From Sisyra terminalis (taxonomy: Eukaryota > Arthropoda > Insecta > Neuroptera > Sisyridae): DNA of 64,000 nt. Position numbers and translations under genes: made by a program. The notes beneath the pieces were generated by a model. The model worked only from the letters and a program-made list of their open reading frames with translations, had not been told where the DNA came from and searched no databases. Every line of letters begins with the position of its first letter. Position 1 is the first letter of the stretch. Positions 22,917 to 36,924 of the stretch are shown here, piece after piece. The DNA lies in the NCBI GenBank assembly GCA_958496175.1, contig OY292278.1, positions 2,170,001-2,234,000 of the forward strand, written 5' to 3'.

Positions 22917-23468
22917 TTCAGAAGGAAAATGTCACATCAATTTACGGCTCTAAAACTTCTCGGTTTAAATTCCCGGCAAACTATCCCGATACATTAATGT
23001 TTCTTATTTTGAGAACGTGGAGAAAGATTCAAACATTAATATTCAATCAGACTATGGCAAAAAAATCCATCCCTTATATCCGGTTTTTCCCAATTTAAAT
23101 TGGCATTGTTTTAGCTTTGAAATGGAATTGTGGACGTCCTCTTACCCACAGGAAGAAAATTTCTTCAAATTGTAATTCACTAAAACGTCCCTAATCTTAA
23201 TTTCTTGAGAAAACGAGGCCTTATTTTGAAAAGGCCGCCATTTGACTGGCCTTATTTCAGACGGAAAATGCCACATCAATTTACGGCTCTAAAACTTCCA
23301 GGTTTAAATTCCTGGCAAACTATCCTGATACATTACTGTTTCTTTTTTTGAGAATTTGGAGAAAGATTCAAACATTAATATTCAATCAGACTATAGCAAA
23401 AGAAAACATCCCTTATATCCGGTTTTTCCCAATTTAAATTGGCCTTGTTATTGCTTTGAAATGGAATT

Positions 23469-24700
23469 GTGGACGTCCTGTTACCCACAGGAAGAAAATT
23501 TCTTCAAATTGTAATTCACTTAAACGTCCCTAATCTTAATTTCTTGAGAAAAGTAGGCCTTATTTTGAAAAATCGGCCATTAAACTGGCCTTATTTCAGA
23601 AGGAAAATGTCACATCAATTTACGGCTCTAAAACTTCTGGGTTTAAATTCCCGGCAAACTATCCCGATACATTAATGTTACTTATTTTGAGAACGTGGAG
23701 AAAGATTCAAACATTAATATTCAATCAGACTATAGCAAAAAAAAACCATCCTTTATATCCGGTTTTTCCCAATTTAAATTGGCATGGTTTTAGCTTTGAA
23801 TTGGAATTGTGGACGTCCTGTTACCCACAGGAAGAAAATTTCTTCAAATTGTAATTCACTTAAACGTCCCTAATCTTAATTTCTTGAGAAAAGTAGGCCT
23901 TATTTTGAAAAATCGGCCATTAAACTGGCCTTATTTCAGACGGAAAATGTCACATCAATTTACGGCTCTAAAACATCCTGGTTTAAATTCCCGGCAAACT
24001 ATCCCGATAAATTAATGTTTCTTTTTTTGAGAACGTGGAGAAAGATTCAAACATTAATATTCAATCAGACTATAGCAAAAGAAAACATCCCTTATATCCG
24101 GTTTTTCCCAATTTAAATTGGCCTTGTTTTAGATTTGAAATGAAATTGTGGACGTCCTGTTACCCACAGGAAGAAAATTTCTACCGATTGAAATTCAATA
24201 AAACGTCCCTTATCTTAATTTCTTGAGAAAAATAAGCCTTATTTTGAAAAATCGGCCATTAAACTGGCCTTATTTCAGACGGAAAATGTCACATCAATTT
24301 ACGGCTCTAAAACTTCCAGGTTTAAATTCCTGGCAAACTATCCTGATACATTACTGTTTCTTTTTTTGAGAATTTGGAGAAAGATTCAAACATTAATATT
24401 CAATCAGACTATAGCAAAAGAAAACATCCCTTATATCCGGTTTTTCCCAATTTAAATTGGCCTTGTTATTGCATTGAAATGGAATTGTGGACGTCGTCTT
24501 ACCCACAGGAAGAAAATTTCTTCAAATTGTAATTCACTAAAACGTCCCTAATCTTAATTTCTTGAGAAAACGAGGCCTTATTTTGAAAAAACGGCCATTA
24601 AACTGGCCTTATTTCAGAAGGAAAATGTCACATCAATTTACGGCTCTAAAACTTCTCGGTTTAAATTCCCGGCAAACTATCCCGATACATTAATGTTTCT
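23469..24700. repeat. Segmental duplication 5, copy 1 (partner about 29236-30466)
   Basis: This 1.2 kb block recurs about 5766 bp downstream with shared private changes. They are CTTCTGGGTTTAAATT, TTAATGTTACTTATTTTG, GCATTGAAATGG followed by GACGTCGTCTTACC, and the hybrid monomer with AAAACGAGGCC then AAAAAACGGCC. Confidence 0.8.
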
Positions 24701-27199
24701 TATTTTGAGAACGTGGAGAAAGATTCAAACATTAATATTCAATCAGACTATAGCAAAAAAAACCATCCCTTATATCCGGTTTTTCCCAATTTAAATTGGC
24801 ATTGTTTTAGCTTTGAAATGGAATTGTGGACGTCCTCTTACCCACAGGAAGAAAATTTCTTCAAATTGTAATTCACTAAAACGTCCCTAATCTTAATTTC
24901 TTGAGAAAACGAGGCCTTATTTTGAAAAGGCCGCCATTTGACTGGCCTTATTTCAGACGGAAAATATCACATCAATTTACGGCTCTAAAACTTCCAGGTT
25001 TAAATTCCTTGCAAACTATCCCGATACATTAATGTTTCTTATTTTGAGAACGTGGAGAAAGATTCAAACATTAATATTCAATCAGACTATAGCAAAAAAA
25101 ACCATCCCTTATATCCGGTTTTTCCCAATTTAAATTGGCATTGTTTTAGCTTTGAAATGGAATTGTGGACGTCCTCTTACCCACAGGAAGAAAATTTCTT
25201 CAAATTGTAATTCACTAAAACGTCCCTAATCTTAATTTCTTGAGAAAACGAGGCCTTATTTTGAAAAGGCCGCCATTTGACTGGCCTTATTTCAGACGGA
25301 AAATGTCACATCAATTTACGGCTCTAAAACTTCCAGGTTTAAATTCCTGGCAAACTATCCTGATACATTACTGTTTCTTTTTTTGAGAATTTGGAGAAAG
25401 ATTCAAACATTAATATTCAATCAGACTATAGCAAAAGAAAACATCCCTTATATCCGGTTTTTCCCAATTTAAATTGGCCTTGTTATTGCTTTGAAATGGA
25501 ATTGTGGACGTCCTGTTACCCACAGGAAGAAAATTTCTTCAAATTGTAATTCACTTAAACGTCCCTAATCTTAATTTCTTGAGAAAAGTAGGCCTTATTT
25601 TGAAAAATCGGCCATTAAACTGGCCTTATTTCAGAAGGAAAATGTCACATCAATTTACGGCTCTAAAACTTCTCGGTTTAAATTCCCGGCAAACTATCCC
25701 GATACATTAATGTTTCTTATTTTGAGAACGTGGAGAAAGATTCAAACATTAATATTCAATCAGACTATAGCAAAAAAAAACCATCCTTTATATCCGGTTT
25801 TTCCCAATTTAAATTGGCATGGTTTTAGCTTTGAATTGGAATTGTGGACGTCCTGTTACCCACAGGAAGAAAATTTCTTCAAATTGTAATTCACTTAAAC
25901 GTCCCTAATCTTAATTTCTTGAGAAAAGTAGGCCTTATTTTGAAAAATCGGCCATTAAACTGGCCTTATTTCAGACGGAAAATGTCTCATCAATTTACGG
26001 CTCTAAAACATCCTGGTTTAAATTCCCGGCAAACTATCCCGATAAATTAATGTTTCTTTTTTTGAGAACGTGGAGAAAGATTCAAACATTAATATTCAAT
26101 CAGACTATGGCAAAAGAAAACATCCCTTATATCCGGTTTTTCCCAATTTAAATTGGCCTTGTTTTAGATTTGAAATGAAATTGTGGACGTCCTGTTACCC
26201 ACAGGAAGAAAATTTCTACCGATTGAAATTCAATAAAACGTCCCTTATCTTAATTTCTTGAGAAAAATAAGCCTTATTTTGAAAAATCGGCCATTAAACT
26301 GGCCTTATTTCAGACGGAAAATGTCACATCAATTTACGGCTCTAAAACTTCCAGGTTTAAATTCCTGGCAAACTATCCTGATACATTACTGTTTCTTTTT
26401 TTGAGAATTTGGAGAAAGATTCAAACATTAATATTCAATCAGACTATAGCAAAAGAAAACATCCCTTATATCCGGTTTTTCCCAATTTAAATTGGCCTTG
26501 TTATTGCTTTGAAATGGAATTGTGGACGTCCTGTTACCCACAGGAAGAAAATTTCTTCAAATTGTAATTCACTTAAACGTCCCTAATCTTAATTTCTTGA
26601 GAAAACTAGGCCTTATTTTGAAAAAACGGCCATTAAACTGGCCTTATTTCAGAAGGAAAATGTCACATCAATTTACGGCTCTAAAACTTCTCGGTTTAAA
26701 TTCCCGGCAAACTATCCCGATACATTAATGTTTCTTATTTTGAGAACGTGGAGAAAGATTCAAACATTAATATTCAATCAGACTATAGCAAAAAAAACCA
26801 TCCCTTATATCCGGTTTTTCCCAATTTAAATTGCCATTGTTTTAGCTTTGAAATGGAATTGTGGACGTCCTCTTACCCACAGGAAGAAAATTTCTTCAAA
26901 TTGTAATTCACTAAAACGTCCCTAATCTTAATTTCTTGAGAAAACGAGGCCTTATTTTGAAAAGGCCGCCATTTGACTGGCCTTATTTCAGACGGAAAAT
27001 GTCACATCAATTTACGGCTCTAAAACTTCCAGGTTTAAATTCCTGGCAAACTATCCCGATACATTAATGTTTCTTATTTTGAGAACGTGGAGAAAGATTC
27101 AAACATTAATATTCAATCAGACTATAGCAAAAAAAACCATCCCTTATATCCGGTTTTTCCCAATTTAAATTGGCATTGTTTTAGCTTTGAAATGGAATT

Positions 27200-28990
27200 G
27201 TGGACGTCCTCTTACCCACAGGAAGAAAATTTCTTCAAATTGTAATTCACTTAAACGTCCCTAATCTTAATTTCTTGAGAAAACGAGGCCTTATTTTGAA
27301 AAGGCCGCCATTTGACTGGCCTTATTTCAGACGGAAAATGTCACATCAATTTACGGCTCTAAAACTTCCAGGTTTAAATTCCTGGCAAACTATCCTGATA
27401 CATTACTGTTTCTTTTTTTGAGAATTTGGAGAAAGATTCAAACATTAATATTCAATCAGACTATAGCAAAAGAAAACATCCCTTATATCCGGTTTTTCCC
27501 AATTTAAATTGGCCTTGTTTTAGATTTGAAATGGAATTGTGGACGTCCTGTTACCCACAGGAAGAAAATTTCTTCAAATTGTAATTCACTTAAACGTCCC
27601 TAATCTTAATTTCTTGAGAAAAGTAGGCCTTATTTTGAAAAATCGGCCATTAAACTGGCCTTATTTCAGAAGGAAAATGTCACATCAATTTACGGCTCTA
27701 AAACTTCTCGGTTTAAATTCCCGGCAAACTATCCCGATACATTAATGTTTCTTATTTTGAGAACGTGGAGAAAGATTCAAACATTAATATTCAATCAGAC
27801 TATAGCAAAAAAAAAACCATCCTTTATATCCGGTTTTTCCCAATTTAAATTGGCATGGTTTTAGCTTTGAATTGGAATTGTGGACGTCCTGTTACCCACA
27901 GGAAGAAAATTTCTTCAAATTGTAATTCACTTAAACGTCCCTAATCTTAATTTCTTGAGAAAAGTAGGCCTTATTTTGAAAAATCGGCCATTAAACTGGC
28001 CTTATTTCAGACGGAAAATGTCTCATCAATTTACGGCTCTAAAACATCCTGGTTTAAATTCCCGGCAAACTATCCCGATAAATTAATGTTTCTTTTTTTG
28101 AGAACGTGGAGAAAGATTCAAACATTAATATTCAATCAGACTATGGCAAAAGAAAACATCCCTTATATCCGGTTTTTCCCAATTTAAATTGGCCTTGTTT
28201 TAGATTTGAAATGAAATTGTGGACGTCCTGTTACCCACAGGAAGAAAATTTCTACCGATTGAAATTCAATAAAACGTCCCTTATCTTAATTTCTTGAGAA
28301 AAATAAGCCTTATTTTGAAAAATCGGCCATTAAACTGGCCTTATTTCAGACGGAAAATGTCACATCAATTTACGGCTCTAAAACTTCCAGGTTTAAATTC
28401 CTGGCAAACTATCCTGATACATTACTGTTTCTTTTTTTGAGAATTTGGAGAAAGATTCAAACATTAATATTCAATCAGACTATAGCAAAAGAAAACATCC
28501 CTTATATCCGGTTTTTCCCAATTTAAATTGGCCTTGTTATTGCTTTGAAATGGAATTGTGGACGTCCTGTTACCCACAGGAAGAAAATTTCTTCAAATTG
28601 TAATTCACTTAAACGTCCCTAATCTTAATTTCTTGAGAAAACTAGGCCTTATTTTGAAAAAACGGCCATTAAACTGGCCTTATTTCAGAAGGAAAATGTC
28701 ACATCAATTTACGGCTCTAAAACTTCTCGGTTTAAATTCCCGGCAAACTATCCTGATACATTAATGTTTCTTTTTTTGAGAACGTGGAGAAAGATTCAAA
28801 CATTAATATTCAATCAGACTATGGCAAAAGAAAACATCCCTTATATCCGGTTTTTCCCAATTTAAATTGGCCTTGTTTTAGATTTGAAATGAAATTGTGG
28901 ACGTCCTGTTACCCACAGGAAGAAAATTTCTACCGATTGAAATTCAATAAAACGTCCCTTATCTTAATTTCTTGAGAAAAATAAGCCTTA
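27200..28990. repeat. Segmental duplication 6, copy 1 (partner about 30932-32721)
   Basis: About 1.8 kb recurs 3731-3732 bp downstream (11 monomers plus 2-3 bp). The block carries the same run of monomers, including the pair with ACTATGGCAAAAG and GATTTGAAATGAAATTG. The length difference is in the A-run at about 27808. Confidence 0.8.
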
Positions 28991-29235
28991 TTTTGAAAAA
29001 TCGGCCATTAAACTGGCCTTATTTCAGACGGAAAATGTCACATCAATTTACGGCTCTAAAACTTCCAGGTTTAAATTCCTGGCAAACTATCCTGATACAT
29101 TACTGTTTCTTTTTTTGAGAATTTGGAGAAAGATTCAAACATTAATATTCAATCAGACTATAGCAAAAGAAAACATCCCTTATATCCGGTTTTTCCCAAT
29201 TTAAATTGGCCTTGTTATTGCTTTGAAATGGAATT

Positions 29236-30466
29236 GTGGACGTCCTGTTACCCACAGGAAGAAAATTTCTTCAAATTGTAATTCACTTAAACGTCCCTAA
29301 TCTTAATTTCTTGAGAAAAGTAGGCCTTATTTTGAAAAATCGGCCATTAAACAGGCCTTATTTCAGAAGGAAAATGTCACATCAATTTACGGCTCTAAAA
29401 CTTCTGGGTTTAAATTCCCGGCAAACTATCCCGATTCATTAATGTTACTTATTTTGAGAACGTGGAGAAAGATTCAAACATTAATATTCAATCAGACTAT
29501 AGCAAAAAAAAACCATCCTTTATATCCGGTTTTTCCCAATTTAAATTGGCATGGTTTTAGCTTTGAATTGGAATTGTGGACGTCCTGTTACCCACAGGAA
29601 GAAAATTTCTTCAAATTGTAATTCACTTAAACGTCCCTAATCTTAATTTCTTGAGAAAAGTAGGCCTTATTTTGAAAAATCGGCCATTAAACTGGCCTTA
29701 TTTCAGACGGAAAATGTCACATCAATTTACGGCTCTAAAACATCCTGGTTTAAATTCCCGGCAAACTATCCCGATAAATTAATGTTTCTTTTTTTGAGAA
29801 CGTGGAGAAAGATTCAAACATTAATATTCAATCAGACTATAGCAAAAGAAAACATCCCTTATATCCGGTTTTTCCCAATTTAAATTGGCCTTGTTTTAGA
29901 TTTGAAATGAAATTGTGGACGTCCTGTTACCCACAGGAAGAAAATTTCTACCGATTGAAATTCAATAAAACGTCCCTTATCTTAATTTCTTGAGAAAAAT
30001 AAGCCTTATTTTGAAAAATCGGCCATTAAACTGGCCTTATTTCAGACGGAAAATGTCACATCAATTTACGGCTCTAAAACTTCCAGGTTTAAATTCCTGG
30101 CAAACTATCCTGATACATTACTGTTTCTTTTTTTGAGAATTTGGAGAAAGATTCAAACATTAATATTCAATCAGACTATAGCAAAAGAAAACATCCCTTA
30201 TATCCGGTTTTTCCCAATTTAAATTGGCCTTGTTATTGCATTGAAATGGAATTGTGGACGTCGTCTTACCCACAGGAAGAAAATTTCTTCAAATTGTAAT
30301 TCACTAAAACGTCCCTAATCTTAATTTCTTGAGAAAACGAGGCCTTATTTTGAAAAAACGGCCATTAAACTGGCCTTATTTCAGAAGGAAAATGTCACAT
30401 CAATTTACGGCTCTAAAACTTCTCGGTTTAAATTCCCGGCAAACTATCCCGATACATTAATGTTTC
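29236..30466. repeat. Segmental duplication 5, copy 2 (partner 23469-24700)
   Basis: This copy carries the same private changes as the upstream block, plus AAACAGGCC (about 29350) and CGATTCATTAATG (about 29433), which the partner lacks. It begins at the short five-monomer step, so it probably marks a recombination boundary. Confidence 0.8.
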
Positions 30467-30931
30467 TTATTTTGAGAACGTGGAGAAAGATTCAAACATT
30501 AATATTCAATCAGACTATAGCAAAAAAAACCATCCCTTATATCCGGTTTTTCCCAATTTAAATTGCCATTGTTTTAGCTTTGAAATGGAATTGTGGACGT
30601 CCTCTTACCCACAGGAAGAAAATTTCTTCAAATTGTAATTCACTAAAACGTCCCTAATCTTAATTTCTTGAGAAAACGAGGCCTTATTTTGAAAAGGCCG
30701 CCATTTGACTGGCCTTATTTCAGACGGAAAATGTCACATCAATTTACGGCTCTAAAACTTCCAGGTTTAAATTCCTGGCAAACTATCCCGATACATTAAT
30801 GTTTCTTATTTTGAGAACGTGGAGAAAGATTCAAACATTAATATTCAATCAGACTATAGCAAAAAAAACCATCCCTTATATCCGGTTTTTCCCAATTTAA
30901 ATTGGCATTGTTTTAGCTTTGAAATGGAATT

Positions 30932-32721
30932 GTGGACGTCCTCTTACCCACAGGAAGAAAATTTCTTCAAATTGTAATTCACTTAAACGTCCCTAATCTT
31001 AATTTCTTGAGAAAACGAGGCCTTATTTTGAAAAGGCCGCCATTTGACTGGCCTTATTTCAGACGGAAAATGTCACATCAATTTACGGCTCTAAAACTTC
31101 CAGGTTTAAATTCCTGGCAAACTATCCTGATACATTACTGTTTCTTTTTTTGAGAATTTGGAGAAAGATTCAAACATTAATATTCAATCAGACTATAGCA
31201 AAAGAAAACATCCCTTATATCCGGTTTTTCCCAATTTAAATTGGCCTTGTTATTGCTTTGAAATGGAATTGTGGACGTCCTGTTACCCACAGGAAGAAAA
31301 TTTCTTCAAATTGTAATTCACTTAAACGTCCCTAATCTTAATTTCTTGAGAAAAGTAGGCCTTATTTTGAAAAATCGGCCATTAAACTGGCCTTATTTCA
31401 GAAGGAAAATGTCACATCAATTTACGGCTCTAAAACTTCTCGGTTTAAATTCCCGGCAAACTATCCCGATACATTAATGTTTCTTATTTTGAGAACGTGG
31501 AGAAAGATTCAAACATTAATATTCAATCAGACTATAGCAAAAAAAAACCATCCTTTATATCCGGTTTTTCCCAATTTAAATTGGCATGGTTTTAGCTTTG
31601 AATTGGAATTGTGGACGTCCTGTTACCCACAGGAAGAAAATTTCTTCAAATTGTAATTCACTTAAACGTCCCTAATCTTAATTTCTTGAGAAAAGTAGGC
31701 CTTATTTTGAAAAATCGGCCATTAAACTGGCCTTATTTCAGACGGAAAATGTCTCATCAATTTACGGCTCTAAAACATCCTGGTTTAAATTCCCGGCAAA
31801 CTATCCCGATAAATTAATGTTTCTTTTTTTGAGAACGTGGAGAAAGATTCAAACATTAATATTCAATCAGACTATGGCAAAAGAAAACATCCCTTATATC
31901 CGGTTTTTCCCAATTTAAATTGGCCTTGTTTTAGATTTGAAATGAAATTGTGGACGTCCTGTTACCCACAGGAAGAAAATTTCTACCGATTGAAATTCAA
32001 TAAAACGTCCCTTATCTTAATTTCTTGAGAAAAATAAGCCTTATTTTGAAAAATCGGCCATTAAACTGGCCTTATTTCAGACGGAAAATGTCACATCAAT
32101 TTACGGCTCTAAAACTTCCAGGTTTAAATTCCTGGCAAACTATCCTGATACATTACTGTTTCTTTTTTTGAGAATTTGGAGAAAGATTCAAACATTAATA
32201 TTCAATCAGACTATAGCAAAAGAAAACATCCCTTATATCCGGTTTTTCCCAATTTAAATTGGCCTTGTTATTGCTTTGAAATGGAATTGTGGACGTCCTG
32301 TTACCCACAGGAAGAAAATTTCTTCAAATTGTAATTCACTTAAACGTCCCTAATCTTAATTTCTTGAGAAAACTAGGCCTTATTTTGAAAAAACGGCCAT
32401 TAAACTGGCCTTATTTCAGAAGGAAAATGTCACATCAATTTACGGCTCTAAAACTTCTCGGTTTAAATTCCCGGCAAACTATCCTGATACATTAATGTTT
32501 CTTTTTTTGAGAACGTGGAGAAAGATTCAAACATTAATATTCAATCAGACTATGGCAAAAGAAAACATCCCTTATATCCGGTTTTTCCCAATTTAAATTG
32601 GCCTTGTTTTAGATTTGAAATGAAATTGTGGACGTCCTGTTACCCACAGGAAGAAAATTTCTACCGATTGAAATTCAATAAAACGTCCCTTATCTTAATT
32701 TCTTGAGAAAAATAAGCCTTA
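30932..32721. repeat. Segmental duplication 6, copy 2 (partner 27200-28990)
   Basis: This is the second copy of the 11-monomer-offset block. One visible difference is GTTATTGCTTTG (about 31249) against GTTTTAGATTTG in the partner (about 27517). That change affects one short tract only and looks like local gene conversion. Confidence 0.8.
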
Positions 32722-33172
32722 TTTTGAAAAATCGGCCATTAAACTGGCCTTATTTCAGACGGAAAATGTCACATCAATTTACGGCTCTAAAACTTCCAGG
32801 TTTAAATTCCTGGCAAACTATCCTGATACATTACTGTTTCTTTTTTTGAGAATTTGGAGAAAGATTCAAACATTAATATTCAATCAGACTATAGCAAAAG
32901 AAAACATCCCTTATATCCGGTTTTTCCCAATTTAAATTGGCCTTGTTATTGCTTTGAAATGGAATTGTGGACGTCCTGTTACCCACAGGAAGAAAATTTC
33001 TACCGATTGAAATTCAATAAAACGTCCCTTATCTTAATTTCTTGAGAAAAATAAGCCTTATTTTGAAAAATCGGCCATTAAACTGGCCTTATTTCAGACG
33101 GAAAATGTCACATCAATTTACGGCTCTAAAACTTCCCGGTTTAAATTCCCGGCAAACTATCCCGATAAATTA

Positions 33173-33560
33173 ATGTTTCTTTTTTTTAAGAACGTGGAGA
33201 AAGATTCTAACATTAATATTCAATCAGACTATAGCAAAAGAAAACATCCCTTATATCCGGTTTTTCCCAATTTAAATTGGCCTTGTTTTAGTTTTGAAAT
33301 GGAATTGTGGTCGTCCTGTTACTCACAGGAAGAAAATTTCTACCGACTGAAATTCAATAAAACGTCCCTTATCTTAATTTCGTGAGAAAAGTAGGCCTTA
33401 TTTTGAAAAATCGGCCATTAAACTGGCCTTATTTCAGAAGGAAAATGTCACATCAATTTACGGCTCTAAAACTTCCAGGTTTAAATTCCTGGCAAACTAT
33501 CCTGATACATTACTGTATCTTTTTTTGAGAATTTGGAGAAAGATTCAAACATTAATATTC
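33173..33560. repeat. Segmental duplication 7, copy 1 (partner about 36925-37312)
   Basis: Shared private changes are CTTTTTTTTAAGAACG, GTGGTCGTCCTG (which destroys the usual GACGTC), GTTACTCACAGG, AATTTCGTGAG and ATTACTGTATC. The offset of 3752 bp equals eleven units including one spacer. Confidence 0.8.
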
Positions 33561-36399
33561 AATCAGACTATAGCAAAAAAAACCATCCCTTATATCCTGT
33601 TTTTCCCAATTTAAATTGGCCTTGTTTTAGCTTTGAAATGGAATTGTGGACGTCCTGTTACCCACAGGAAGAAAATTTCTTCCGATTGTAATTCAATAAA
33701 ACGTCCCTTATCTTAATTTCTTGAGAAAACTAGGCCTTATTATGAAAAATTGGCCATTAAAAGTGGCCTTATTTCAGACGGAAAATGTCATATCCATTTA
33801 CGGCTCTAAAACTTCCCGGTTTAAATTCCCAGCAAACTATCCCGATACATTAATGTTTCTTTTTTTGAGAACTTGGAGAAAGATTCAAACATTAATATTC
33901 AATCAGACTATAGCAAAAGAAAACATCCCTTATATACTGTTTTTCCCAATTTAAATTGGCATTGTTTTAGCTTTGAAATGGAATTGTGGACGTCCTCTTA
34001 CCCACAGGAAGAAAATTTCTTCAAATTGTAATTCACTAAAACGTCCCTAATCTTAATTTCTTGAGAAAACGAGGCCTTATTTTGAAAAGGCCGCCATTTG
34101 ACTGGCCTTATTTCAGACGGAAAATGTCACATCAATTTACGGCTCTAAAACTTCCAGGTTTAAATTCCTGGCAAACTATCCCGATACATTAATGTTTCTT
34201 TTTTTGAGAACGTGGAGAAAGATTTAAACATTTATATTCAATCAGACTATAGCAAAAGAAAACATCCCTTATATCCTGTTTTTCCCAATTTAAATTGGCC
34301 TTGTTTTAGCTTTGAAATGGAATTGTGGACGTCCTTGTACCCACAGGAAGAAAATTTCTTCCGATTGTAATATAATAAAACGTCCCTTATCTTAATTTCT
34401 TGAGAAAACTAGGCCTTATTTTGAAAAAACGGCCAATAAACTGGCCTTGTTTCAGAAGGAAAATGTCACATCAATTTACGGCTCTAAAACTTCTCGGTTT
34501 AAATTCCCGGCAAACTATCCCGATACATTAATGTTTCTTATTTTGAGAACGTGGAGAAAGATTCAAACATTAATATTCAATCAGACTATAGCAAAAAAAA
34601 CCATCCCTTATATCCGGTTTTTCCCAATTTAAATTGGCATTGTTTTAGCTTTGAAATGGAATTGTGGACGTCCTCTTACCCACAGGAAGAAAATTTCCTC
34701 AAATTGTAATTCACTAAAACGTCCCTAATCTTAATTTCTTGAGAAAACGAGGCCTTATTTTGAAAAGGCCGCCATTTGACGGGCCTTATTTCAGACGGAA
34801 AATGTCACATCAATTTACGGCTCTAAAACTTCCAGGTTTAAATTCCTGGCAAACTATCCCGATACATTAATGTTTCTTATTTTGAGAACGTGGAGAAAGA
34901 TTCAAACATTAATATTCAATCAGACTATAGCAAAAAAAAACCATCCTTTATATCCGGTTTTTCCCAATTTAAATTGGCATGGTTTTAGCTTTGAATTGGA
35001 ATTGTGGACGTCCTGTTACCCACAGGAAGAAAATTTCTTCCGATTGAAATTCAATAAAACGTCCCTTATCATAATTTCTTGAGAAAACTAGGCCTTATTT
35101 TGAAAAATCGGCCATTAAAGTGGCGTTATTTCAGACGGAAAATGTCTCATCTATTTAAGGCTCTAAAACTTCCCGGTTTAAATTCCCGGCAAACTATCCC
35201 GATAAATTAATGTTTCTTTTTTTGAGAACTTGGAGAAAGATTCAAACATTAATATTCAATCAGACTATAGCAAAAAAAACCATCCCTTATATCCGGTTTT
35301 TCCCAATTTAAATTGGCATTGTTTTAGCTTTGAAATGGAATTGTGGACGTCCTCTTACCCACAGGAAGAAAATTTCTTCAAATTGTAATTCACTAAAACG
35401 TCCCTAATCTTAATTTCTTGAGAAAACGAGGCCTTATTTTGAAAAGGCCGCCATTTGACTGGCCTTATTTCAGACGGAAAATGTCACATCAATTTACGGC
35501 TCTAAAACTTCCAGGTTTAAATTCCTGGCAAACTATCCCGATACATTAATGTTTCTTATTTTGAGAACGTGGAGAAAGATTCAAACATTAATATTCAATC
35601 AGACTATAGCAAAAAAAAACCATCCTTTATATCCGGTTTTTCCCAATTTAAATTGGCATGGTTTTAGCTTTGAATTGGAATTGTGGACGTCCTGTTACCC
35701 ACAGGAAGAAAATTTCTACCGATTGAAATTCAATAAAACGTCCCTTATCATAATTTCTTGAGAAAAATAAGCCTTTTTTTGAAAAATCGGCCATTAAAGT
35801 GGCCTTATTTCAGACGGAAAATGTCTCATCTATTTAAGGCTCTAAAACTTCCCGGTTTAAATTCCCGGCAAACTATCCCGATAAATTAATGTTTCTTTTT
35901 TTGAGAACTTGGAGAAAGATTCAAACATTAATATTCAATCAGACTATAGCAAAAAAAACCATCCCTTATATCCGGTTTTTCCCAATTTAAATTGGCCTTG
36001 TTTTAGCTTTGAAATGGAATTGTGGACGTCCTGTTACCCACAGGAAGAAAATTTCTACCGATTGAAATTCAATAAAACGTCCCTTATCTTAATTTCTTGA
36101 GAAAAATAAGCCTTATTTTGAAAAATCGGGCATTAAACTGGCCTTATTTCAGACGGAAAATGTCACATCAATTTACGGCTCTAAAACTTCCAGGTTTAAA
36201 TTCCTGGCAAACTATCCCGATACATTAATGTTTCTTTTTTTGAGAACTTGGAGAATGATTCAAACATTAATATTCAATCAGACTTTAGCAAAAAAAACCA
36301 TCCCTTATATCTGGTTTTTCCCAATTTAAATTGTCCTTGTTTTAACTTTGAAATGGAATTGTGGACGTCTTGTTACCCACAGGAAGAAAATTTCTTCAA

Positions 36400-36757
36400 A
36401 TTGTTATTTATTAGAAAGCCTTAAATCTACAAACATTGATATAACAAGGCCAAAATTCATTTTCTAAATTATTTCTTTTTTAAAACAATTCTAATTTGTT
36501 GGCAATTCGAATTGTTTAGAATTTTGAATTAAGACAACGCCACAATGTGTTTCGAATTTAGTTGGAAGCTATGAGTACATCCACCTGACTCACAGGTGGC
36601 ACTAAAAACTTAAGGTGGTTAAGTGACATTACATGTCAAGAGTTCACACGTTCTAGCATAGATGGAAAGACAGCAGATGTCAATTTGACAACTAACTTTT
36701 GAAAGTATTTCAAATTTTAATTATATATAATATTAAAATTTAATTGTATTTCTTCAC
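36400..36757. repeat. Spacer unit, copy D (358 bp, complete)
   Basis: This copy is in the same phase and orientation as the others. It is the most diverged: TATTTCTTTTTTAAAAC replaces TATTTCCATTTTCAAAC, GAATTAAGACAACG replaces GAATTTGACAACG, and AAGGCCAAAATTC replaces AAGGCCTAAATTC. The CCACCTG/CAGGTGG hairpin (36581-36599) and the TGACAT/ATGTCA hairpin are intact. The GACGTC just upstream is followed by TTG rather than CTG. Confidence 0.9.
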
Positions 36758-36849
36758 ATTGTAAATCACTAAAAAGCCTTAAATCTATAAACGTTGAGAA
36801 AACAAGGCCTTATATTGAAAAATCACCCTTTTATACGGCCTAATTTCTG
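36758..36849. repeat. Diverged satellite segment downstream of spacer D
   Basis: This is the same 92 bp variant as after the other spacers, with GCCTTAAATCTATAAACG and CTTTTATACGGCC as private changes. It leads directly into segmental duplication 7, copy 2. Confidence 0.85.
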
Positions 36850-36924
36850 ACGGAAAATGTCACATCAATTTACGGCTCTAAAACTTCCCGGTTTAAATTC
36901 CCGGCAAACTATCCCGATAAATTA

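Larger units (their letters stand above)
23469..29235. repeat. Hexamer-type higher-order repeats, register steps 2035, 2035, 1697 bp
   Basis: Units starting near 23469, 25504 and 27539 repeat the same ordered monomers. The next equivalent start is 29236, only five monomers later. Small length changes come from the A-run in GCAAAAAAAAACC, which grows by one base between units. The final short step shows loss of one monomer relative to the hexamer. Confidence 0.82.
18423..36399. repeat. Satellite block III, about 53 monomers, hexamer-dominated
   Basis: The block is 17977 bp, 53 monomer lengths plus 10 bp of small indels. It is built mainly from six-monomer higher-order repeats (2034-2036 bp) with some five-monomer and longer steps. 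A recurring marker is GGCATGGTTTTAGC followed by TTGAATTGG, near 23783, 25818, 27854, 29550, 31585, 34977 and 35656. The last monomer before spacer D carries GAGAATGATTC and ACTTTAGC, as do the monomers before spacers B and C. No gene is visible. Confidence 0.92.
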
